Assembly (NCBI RefSeq): GCF_001411555.2
Contig: NC_049911.1
Span: 8,254,209 to 8,318,208, forward strand
From: Juglans regia
Lineage: Eukaryota; Streptophyta; Magnoliopsida; Fagales; Juglandaceae
Length of the DNA: 64,000 nt
Reading direction: 5' to 3'
Numbering within the stretch: position 1 is the first letter of the stretch; the number at the start of each line of letters is the position of its first letter. A program made the translations under genes and the position numbers. Below, in pieces: positions 55,676-64,000 of this stretch. Under the pieces are notes generated by a model. That model saw nothing but the letters and a program-made list of their open reading frames with translations. It was not told the DNA's origin and searched no databases.

Positions 55676-56101
55676 TCTCGTTTGATTAGAGAAGTAATTT
55701 CATTTTATTATTATAATTTTTTTAAATTTTTATATAAAATATAATAAATAATTTAATTTTTTTAAATCTTAAAATAATATTATTATTAAAAAATAAAATT
55801 TTATTAGAAAATGTTAGTTTGCTCACTTATTTTATCCACTCACTTTGACCACTTATGCATTTAATTTTTTTAAAATTTTTTTATTTAATGATTAAGAAAG
55901 TAATTTTTAATGTATTGATGTATTTCTTTTATTTTTTAAAAATATTTAAATATGTTAAAAAAATGAGAAAAAAAAATAAAAACACATATTTACACTGTCA
56001 GTCAAATTGAGCAGGCTACTCTGGACAACAGAGTATCCCGACTCTATTTTATTTAATTTTTATCTAAAATCATCTCATCTCAACTCACTATCCAAACAGA
56101 A
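55676..56101. mobile_element. GTTTGGAT-family MITE split by a second small element
   Basis: The left half (CCTCTCGTTTGATTAGAGAA to about 55807) and the right half (about 56036 to CTATCCAAACAGAAG at 56101) together make one family member. The 228 bp between them carry the other repeat type also seen at 47215-47640. Confidence 0.6.
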
Positions 56102-56107
56102 GTTAAT

Positions 56108-56245
56108 TTAGATAATGAAAGTGTTTTATCTAATCTCATTTTATCATTATAATTTTTTTAAGTTTTCATGTAAAATATAATATATAATTTTAATTTTTAA
56201 AATAATAATAATATTAAAAAATAATATTTTATTTAATTCATTTAG
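56108..56245. mobile_element. GTTTGGAT-family MITE, partial
   Basis: Starts TTAGATAATGAAAGTGTTTT and contains the family core; the far end is missing. Confidence 0.5.
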
Positions 56246-57135
56246 GGCATGCATTTACAGTAGGAGCAAAACACCCGAATTGACCTAATTTTGCCCGTCG
56301 GTCTGCAAGTGTTCTCTCTCTCCTCAAGTGCTCTTTCTCTCTCCCTAAGAGCCCGTCGGTCTGCAAATGTTTTTTGACAAATGTTCTGGAAATGGAAAAT
56401 AGAAAAAATATAAGCAGAAACCGATTAAAAACACCAAAATGTCAAAAAGAAAGATGAAGTGTGTCGAGTCCGACAACCTATGTTCCACCTCTAGCATCAA
56501 TAGAATCCTGCACGTTGCAAGATAAATTTACCACGGTAATTGTTTTTAAAAATGCAGTATTAAGTTGTTGAATCAAATTTAATTTATTTAAAATTAATTA
56601 TTAATGTGACATTTAATTTTTTTAACTTTTTATAAAAAAAAATTAAATTTCTCTCATAATTTATTTCATATATTTTAATTTAAAAATTTTAATTTATCTT
56701 AATTTAAAAAAATTAAACTCATCTTAATAAAATTTATAAAATATTATTATTTATAATTTAACTCAATTCATCTCAATATTTAAACGGTAATCTAAAGAGA
56801 TCATGTCATCTAAATAGGGTAAAAAGGAAGATGAAAAAAATTAACTTTTATCAGTTGTATCGAGTCTATGATATGAACAATAGAAATAGAAATAGGAGGT
56901 GTCGCTCTCCAATTTGAGGGTGTAAAATTTACTTTCACACCAGATCCGGTTTTAAGTTTTTTCCTTATATTTTATGTCTTTATCTTGCCCATGCAGGTTT
57001 CCTTCGTGCGGACAAGGCACCATCTAAACGGCGTTGTTAAACCAGAGCAGACAAATCACGTCTGTTGAAAACTCAAGTTTGGCTCGACTCCTTTATTAAA
57101 TGAATGGCTTGCAAAATAAAAATGATGATCGATTA
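56246..57135. other. AT-rich intergenic DNA with a decayed MITE
   Basis: 56590-56800 shows core words of the GTTTGGAT family without clear ends. 56895-56985 resembles 16300-16390. No gene. Confidence 0.4.
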
Positions 57136-57282
57136 TTAAGGGGTGGTTTGCATTGTAAGTTGATATGAGATTAAAGTTGAATAAAATATTATTAAAATAT
57201 TATTTATTTTTTAAAATTTTAAAAAATTATAATAATTAGATAAGATGAATTAAGATTAACTCATTATTCAAACAATGCTAAA
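57136..57282. mobile_element. GTTTGGAT-family MITE, short copy
   Basis: TAAGGGGTGGTTTGCATTG at the left and ATTCAAACAATGCTAAATG at the right with a shortened core. Confidence 0.55.
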
Positions 57283-58266
57283 TGAAATAATTCATATAAA
57301 ACTGGGCTCAGCCTGTATGAGCTCATATAAACTTGCATAACTTCGCACTTATTATTTTTTATAATATTAATATTTTGAATATTTGAAGAGGATAGAAAAA
57401 TAATGCTCGTAATACTAAAGATATTACTTGAGTTTTTTATGAATATAATTATCTATATACGTATACATAAGCTTTATAAAATATGAACAAATCCAAATTT
57501 GCTCAAATATTAAATGAGTTGTTCGTGACATAAATTTTAACTTGATGAAAAATTTGAGATTGACTCGTGTTTAAATAAAAATTAAACAAACAAGACTTGA
57601 TCACTCGCTACTCGTATGAACTTTTAAGAGACCAATGTAGTGAAGAGATTCAAACTCAATCAATAAATAAGAGTAAATAACTTTCTGCCTCCTGACCCTT
57701 TTGAAGATCAAATGGTTATAAACTTTATAAGAACTGGACTGTTGTGCTTAAGCAAAGGAAGGACAAATCAAAGTCGGAAATCAAGTATGGTATCAGTCTT
57801 GTAGATTTGAGAGGTGGGTGGAAAACTTTCTGTTGAACCCTTTTGCTTTGTGCAAGATTGTTTTGTGTTGTATTTCTTTGTTATCCAGCTACCATGCAAT
57901 AAGGAACTCGGATTTTTCTAAGTATCCTCTTTTATCTTTTCGGCATCTTTTTTAAGGCATGTAATTCGAGGGCCATGCCACACTAAAGATAAGCATATTC
58001 CAGCCTTGATTAGTGGAGATGTTCCCTAGCATGTCCATTGGAAAATCTTAAAGCTAAGAATATTTTAAACAAGTTTCACAACAATGCGAATCAAAATATC
58101 CCTAAGTTCTTGTTAAAGAGTCTCGAATATGAATTAGACAATCGCATAAAGTAAGATCATATAGTATTTATTGAACATCAACAAATGCAACTTCACCTGA
58201 CTATCTCTCTCCAACTTGAGATTTTAAAGTTCCGCAAGAAATTAAGAGAATATTTTTCCTGACTGT

Positions 58267-58453
58267 CTCGTTTATTTTTAAAATTTATTTCAATTCATCT
58301 TATCTAATCATTACAATTTTTTCTAATTTCTATACAAAATAAAATAAACAATTCAACTTTTTTAAATTTTAAAATAAAAATAATATTAAAAAAATATATT
58401 ATAATAATTTTTTATTTTAATCTCAATTCATCTCATCTACTAAAACAAACGAG
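58267..58453. mobile_element. GTTTGGAT-family MITE, diverged
   Basis: CTCGTTTATTTTTAAAATTT at the left and CTACTAAAACAAACGAG at the right, with the AAACAATTCAACTTTTTTAA core between. Confidence 0.6.
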
Positions 58454-58840
58454 TTGTAATGTGATTGCTTTGATGCAATATCATTATTTTCTTTTCTTTT
58501 GATAAAAGGAAGACTATTAAAGAGAGTGGGGAGGGGGACCTTGCACTGGCAGCGTGAATAAGACAAATAGAAATAAGATTTTGGCGAAAAAAAAAGTTAT
58601 TCCCCGAGTATTGCTTTTGCCAGTCAAAATTCGGATGCCTTTGAGCAGGGCATCTTTGCTTAAAGGCATCCGGAAAGTTACACCGAAAACGTGTTTTGAG
58701 ACAAAGATGACTGGACATGGACACGTGAAAGTAGGCAGCGCTGAACAGAGTTCCACAATAAAACAAGCCCACGCCCAAACACCTTTCATTGATTTTAACA
58801 GCAACATGAAGAGATTGACTTCTGCTGTTGTGTTTATGTA

Positions 58841-59631
58841 AAACCACTGTACCAACAGCCACCAAGGTCTATATGTTCTTTCTTTGAAGTCATATCATAC
58901 GAGCATCAACAAATGGAAGATAAATTTTAAAATGACTGAAGCCTTGATCTAAACATGAAAGTGACTCTGATTCATCGAGTATTCAATACCTTTCAGGTAC
59001 CCTAACACACACAGCTTATTGTCACGGAATGGAGTTTGCAATCTGTCAATTGCCACAGTAGTGATCTGTATTACAACTTCTTTCTCCAGTCAGATGCTTG
59101 TTACTAAAGAGCATCTCAAACTTTTGTAAATTGTAGTTTACCCCCATGAAGTTAGACTTGCATCCTACTAGCCTGTAGCTCAGGTCAGTCCACTTGCTCC
59201 AACTTGAGACCAGACCATGTTTCTGGCTACCTCAGGGTGTGGTCGATTGAGCTTTGGACTGCATTAGAAAAACATGAACACACATCGGCTGAAAATTAAC
59301 ATAAATAGTAATAATCCTCTGAAGAATAAAATAACTCATCCGCACCTTGATATTGATTGATTTGTGACATGAGGTTTCTTAAAGGAATATTAAACAATGT
59401 TATCCCTCTTCACCCAGGAAAGCCAGTCCCTCATTTCGGGTAAAACCGGCTTAATTCACAAGGCTGTTGTTCGTTCCCCAACTACCTTCTAAATTTCAGA
59501 AGCAAGCCATGCAATTACTCCTTTTTTTTAGTATGTAACTTTGAAATTGCTCTTCAGGAGCTAAAAATCAGAACGATAAAGTGTGGTAATCTAGGATGAG
59601 GAAAAAAGTATCATAGATCAAGTCCCTCACC
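58841..59631. other. 3' flank of D2HGDH
   Basis: Probably 3' UTR and downstream DNA of the minus-strand D2HGDH gene. No other gene recognised. The end of segmental homology at about 58840 lies here. Confidence 0.45.
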
Positions 59632-62600
59632 TCAGCCGTAAGAAAGGGAGTGCGGAAGAACTTTATATGGGTTCAGTATGCCATTGGGGTCCATCAACTT
59701 CTTGATGGAAGCCATTAGTTGCACCTGTCCAAACAGATTCTTCTTTCATGCATCTCTATAAAGTGACTAGACATTACACGTGTTAAAAGAAGACGATCAT
59801 CTTAGATGTTTAGCTTTTCACAAAATGCTCACACTTTCGCGTGATTTGCTGTAGAAAATCTTATTAGCTTTCATCAGTCCCAAGCCATGCTCTGCACTAA
59901 TACTCCCACGGTGCTTAGATGTCCATTCATAGACAAAGGGCTCAATTTGAGCTAAAATCTGCAATTTACTGACTATATCAATATTAAAACCTGTATTACA
60001 TAAGCAACCTTTTGGAGTATGCTGAAGGAAATTACCATATCGTCATACTGTGGAGTTGAAATATTAAGATGCAAATTTCCATCTCCAAGGTGACCATATC
60101 CAATTACTTTAGATGAATCACCTAAAAGTAAAATGACAATAAATATATTAAGAAATTGGAGTTTAAGGCCCCGTTTGGATTCAGAAAGTGTTTCATCTCA
60201 TCTCATCTCATCAACTTTCTCAAATTTTCACACAAAATATATAATAAACAATTCAACTTTTTGAAATCCCAAAACAATAATAATATTAAAAAAATAATAT
60301 TCTAACAATATTTCTTTTAACTTTCATCTTTCATCTAAAACAATTTCATCTTATCTCTGAATCCAAACCAGCCCTTCGACTAATAATACATACCTGTTCT
60401 GTGACATGAAAGGTCATGATAGCACCGACATAAACAATTTTTTATTCTAAAGAAATAGTAGAGTTTTTGCAGGAATATAAGTTGACAAATTAGAAACTGG
60501 TCACACTAAACAAGTTAGGGGCACGTACAATATATGTTTCCACTATTCAAATTAATATTTTGAAACTGGCCGCTACTGCATGGGAAACCCTGAAGGTCCA
60601 CATCCACTCCCTATCTTACTTACCCAATCACTGAAGGGGGGATACACATCTTGCCACCGAAACAAGAAAGAAAACAATATCTCAAAACTCAGTCAGACAT
60701 GAAAAAGTTGTCTTACCAAGCCTTATTCGCATTTCCTCAACAAGATTGTACATCTTTTCAACAGGTAATGACAAATCATATTTGTAAATAGCTCCTGCTT
60801 TCATGAGTGCCTCTGGTACACCCTACAATCATTAGGAAAAAAATCCCACCGAGCACATTTTTATAATATCTTAAAAAGACAACTACGTTAGATGTGCTTC
60901 CAAAAGATATCTAGGACAGTGTGAACATAAGGTAATGTATAAAGAAAGTCAATGAACATAAAAAAAATAATGTTCACCTCACGTATACGCCAAAATGATG
61001 AAGCTTGGTTTATGTCTTGTGCAAGAACACCATCGGAAATCAAACCACCTTCCATGGAGCGAAGTAGGAAAGCTTCAAGCTTTTCCCTGGATATGTTTGA
61101 ATAAAAGTATAGGATCTTAGAAAGATGAAGACGCCATAACTTCCCCCAAAAAATGGGAACACGTGAACAATTTTGTGCAATTTTGTGAAGACATTTAAGA
61201 ATCAAATTACATTCTAAAAAAAAGCCACGCATAAATTAGATATCACAAGCCAAGGATGCTATTGGCATCCATAAAGCAACCAACTGAAAATCAGATCATA
61301 TTATAAAACGTGTAGACAGCTGTTAAAACAAAAGTAATGAGGAACTTGTTAGTTTGAGAATCTGTAACTTGATTTAAGCATATGATGAGGTTTGTGTTGG
61401 AGAATTCCACGTTGGAATCCCTGCAACTTCATCTGAGGTGATTTTTCATGAAACTTATGAAAAACAGAATCACTTCCACTTTCTCCTAAGGTCTGCAGTT
61501 AGAAACCACATTTCACACAAGCTTTCAGTAAGTTTTATGTAGAAAATGAGGAGTCACAACCAGAGATGGAACAGCAATTACACAGGGTCTAGATGTGATT
61601 CGGTCTGTGATCCTTTCTGGAATTTCACAATAATGTTTGGATTGCTTTGGTAATAGAATAAATTGACCCATTTCTCGTTCTTTTCCCGTGCACTCGCTTT
61701 ATTTATCGATACGAGGGGGTAGCAACTGTTTATTAAAAATACCGGACTCTGCTAAGTGGTTACACAATGCACAGAGTCTGATACCTGCCCAGTGCTGGAA
61801 GTTTGGAAGGAGAAATGCTAAAAGACCAGCCATCATATTAGCAAATCAATATGGGCCAATTAGAACTAAAGTTCAAGACGACTTTCTTTTCTCTTGCCCT
61901 CACGAGAGGAGAGGAGAGAGAGAGAGATTTTTGTACGAATAAAAGCACTTAACAATCAAATAGCCAAGGACCATACTTGTCATAAGATTCATCACTGCCA
62001 GTTGTCTCAATCAGAACATAGAAGTTGTGCATTGAGGGAGGTAATGGATTCCTAACACCTTCCAAATGATTCAGAACCTGTTACATAAAATACAATGAGT
62101 ACGCCTCGAAGTATGCAATGATAAAACAGAAAATGCCACCCATTTTTTCTTCAAATATACAAGAAATTCTTCAGGACCATTTTCTTGACGTGAGAAGAAT
62201 TTTTTTTTTATCGGTAAATAATAATTTTATTGATGATAGAAAATAGGCATAGCCAAGTACATGGGGTGAATACAAGAGCAACACCTACTTAGTAGGCTAG
62301 GGATACAAAGAAGTCATGAATATTCATGCCATTGAAGTCTATTACAATCCACCAATGAAATAAAGTATTAAAGAAAAACATTCTAAGCTTGTTCATTGAC
62401 CACTTGCGAATTAATAAAGAATTTATTAAAAGAATTTGTCAAGTTACAATTGATAATTATAAAGCCGTTACCTCCAAATTTCACACATTACAATACTGCA
62501 CATATGAATCAAGTTCTAACCTTGCCTACCAAAATGAAAAATGATTTCATCGACTACAAGTAGAATAAATAAGAACACAAACAACCCCAAAAAATTTGAA

Positions 62601-63494
62601 AACTCTAATTATAGACGGTCACATTTACATCAAACATTCATAAAAGTATACATTGAAATTGACCATTAAAATTACATACGTAGAAACTATAGATAAGCAA
62701 AAAAAAATCTCATCAATTACACCAATGCCAGAATGATTACCAGATCCAGTGACTGATTATCCAAAAATTCAAATGCAGATAAAACCTCCCCAAGTCTCCT
62801 CTTTGCTTCCAGTAGAAGTTTCTGACAAACAGTTAAGGCAAAAGGTCAAAATCTAGATTTTCCTAGCTAAACCTTGATCATTCAAGAAAACATAAATGAG
62901 AGATCAATATAACTACTAAACTACAGGAAATCCATTGGTGTAATGCGATACCCCATTCTGATAAGTGATAAGAGTAGGTAGTGTATAGGATCCCACATTT
63001 GCTTAGGAATGAGAAGTTCTTGCTCTTTATAATGTTCCAATGAGACTCCAATTATATCATTGACTAGTCCTTTTGGAGTATAGGCCATGTGGCTAGGGCT
63101 TCCATTGAGGCATTACATGTAAAGCTCTAGACCCCAAAATTGTTATAAGCAAAGATTTAAAGTGAACACTGAACACCTTTTTTTTTTTTTTTTTTAATCA
63201 TTTTTGGAGCAACTTGAGCATACCAGTAGGAGTTCTGGTATGCTGTGTCATAAATTACCATTTTGCAGATTCAACATGATGTGAGAATGAATTCATTTTC
63301 TTTCTCTTTCTGATGGTGGAGGTAACGGTAAGTAGAAGTTCATAATTTCAGATTTATATAACCAGGATCTATTTGATTTAACCTTATCTAATAATCTTCT
63401 TGCCCTGCATGAATAAAAGGTTACTTTTCTTACTCAGGATTCTTTTCTTCTCCAGATTATAAGGTCACCACAGTCTAGTTTCAGTATGTTCTAC

Positions 63495-63533
<39 letters not shown>

Positions 63534-63944
63534 AAATTGTAATATTGTGTGTGATGCATTTTGGCACATAATTGTAGGAAATACTGTTTGCAGCATCAAA
63601 CTTATGTTTCAAGTATTGTGCTGAAATAGTCATACCAGGCAGCTGGAATAGTCTTTACATGCAAGAAAAGCGAGATTCACTGAAGATAGTTTTGGAGGAG
63701 TAAGAATGGAAACCTTGGTTATAATTCCCAAGGATCCTTCACTTCCTACAATGATAATAGCAAACGTCCAAGCACTTGCATCATGCAATCAAAGCTATAG
63801 TTCTTTATATTAAAGGTATCAGTGCAGTTTAAAGTGTTTAATACATACCTATAAATAAATGCTTTAAATCATACCCTGTATTATCTTTCCTTAGAGTCCC
63901 AAGCATGTCAAGCACATCACCGTTTGCTAAAACAACTTCAATAC
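59632..63944 (-). CDS. D2HGDH: D-2-hydroxyglutarate dehydrogenase, mitochondrial (3' nine exons; 5' end outside)
   Basis: Exons 63944-63849, 63745-63636, 62821-62741, 62077-61977, 61086-60978, 60822-60717, 60121-60036, 59958-59833 and 59724-59632 join in frame (908 nt, 301 aa plus stop). The enzyme oxidises D-2-hydroxyglutarate to 2-oxoglutarate in mitochondria, passing electrons through FAD to the electron-transfer flavoprotein; in plants it works in lysine breakdown. The first visible exons hold the end of the FAD-binding domain ([11 protein letters not shown]). The rest is the FAD-oxidase C-terminal domain, with [13 protein letters not shown] and SAEHGLG carrying the metal-binding histidines. 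The end, [12 protein letters not shown], matches plant D2HGDH rather than D-lactate dehydrogenase. About 250 N-terminal residues, including the targeting peptide, lie right of 64000. No lesion seen. Introns hold a MITE, a LINE tail and AG microsatellites. Confidence 0.92.
60164..60376. mobile_element. GTTTGGAT-family MITE in a D2HGDH intron
   Basis: TAAGGCCCCGTTTGGATTC at the left, TCATCTCATCTCATC repeats, the family core, and GAATCCAAACCAGCCCTT at the right. Ends and core are among the best preserved copies here. Confidence 0.8.
62195..62300 (-). mobile_element. Truncated LINE 3' end in a D2HGDH intron
   Basis: On the minus strand the segment ends ATAAAATTATTATTTACCGA followed by a run of A (T-run at 62200-62209 on the plus strand), preceded by TGTACTTGGCTATGCC. 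A short 3' piece ending in poly(A) is typical of 5'-truncated plant LINE insertions. Confidence 0.6.
63498..63531. repeat. (GA)n microsatellite
   Basis: About 17 GA units in a D2HGDH intron. Confidence 0.9.
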
Positions 63945-63967
63945 CTGTAACATATGTGTAAAATATT

Positions 63968-64000
63968 TTTTTTGATAGGTAATCATAGAAATTTTATTAA
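63968..64000 (-). mobile_element. Second LINE-like 3' tail at the window edge
   Basis: TTTTTTTGATAGGTAATCAT followed by AGAAATTTTATTAA resembles the tail at 62205-62235 (T-run, ATCGGTAAATAAT, TTTTATTGATG). Probably another truncated LINE extending past the edge. Confidence 0.45.

Larger units (their letters stand above)
51321..58840. repeat. Segmental duplication, copy B
   Basis: Collinear with 25021-30405. Extra length comes from a ~350-bp tandem duplication in E2 intron 4 and from several MITEs at 55.4-58.5 kb. Confidence 0.9.

Noticed and set aside
59180..59215. tRNA-like words (AGCCTGTAGCTCAGGTCAG)
   Set aside because: Contains a GTAGCTCAG string reminiscent of a D-arm, but no matching acceptor, anticodon or T-arm follows. 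Not a tRNA.

Overview
This is a plant nuclear window, almost certainly a woody eudicot. Genes have short GT-AG introns and plant-type protein families, intergenic DNA is AT-rich, and Copia, Gypsy, hAT and MITE copies are everywhere. One MITE family (ends of the form GTTTGGAT...ATCCAAAC with internal TGAGATGAG-like stretches) occurs about ten times. That abundance suggests a Fagales tree such as walnut or hickory; this is inference from memory, not a search.

Five host genes can be supported. (1) 6240-6851 (+): an intronless mitochondrial ribosomal protein L7/L12. (2) 9798-11794 (-): a four-exon alpha/beta-hydrolase epoxide hydrolase with a complete triad (319 aa). (3) and (4) 25352-28429 (-) and 51656-55244 (-): two six-exon, 161-aa E2 ubiquitin-conjugating enzymes of the UBE2W/UBC15-18 type, three residues apart. 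(5) 59632-63944 (-): the last nine exons of mitochondrial D-2-hydroxyglutarate dehydrogenase; its 5' end lies beyond the right edge. I joined all exons by eye from frame, splice sites and family knowledge.

The rest is mostly mobile DNA. 1-2990 holds two broken Copia pieces. 5411-6020 looks like a lone LTR just upstream of the L12 gene. 12724-15893 is a 3.2-kb non-coding LTR element with a perfect 5-bp target duplication, a tRNA-type primer site and an internal minisatellite. 17279-23929 is a complete but inactivated Copia element with 412-bp LTRs and a GTCCT target duplication; its leader carries ten copies of a 16-18 bp perfect or near-perfect palindrome. 23935-24775 is a CCGG-rich element remnant around a PPR gene fragment. 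31095-45355 is a large Tat-like Gypsy relic that keeps an antisense ORF and tandem repeats but has lost its polymerase. It is interrupted by a 4.35-kb hAT transposon (perfect 8-bp target duplication) and by a 1.64-kb lone LTR. 48245-49328 is a ~76-bp minisatellite in which each unit carries two hairpins.

The E2 genes lie in a duplicated block (about 25.02-30.40 kb and 51.32-58.84 kb). The ~21 kb between the copies is largely the transposon nest, so a tandem duplication appears to have been pushed apart by nested insertions. D2HGDH lies next to the second copy only.
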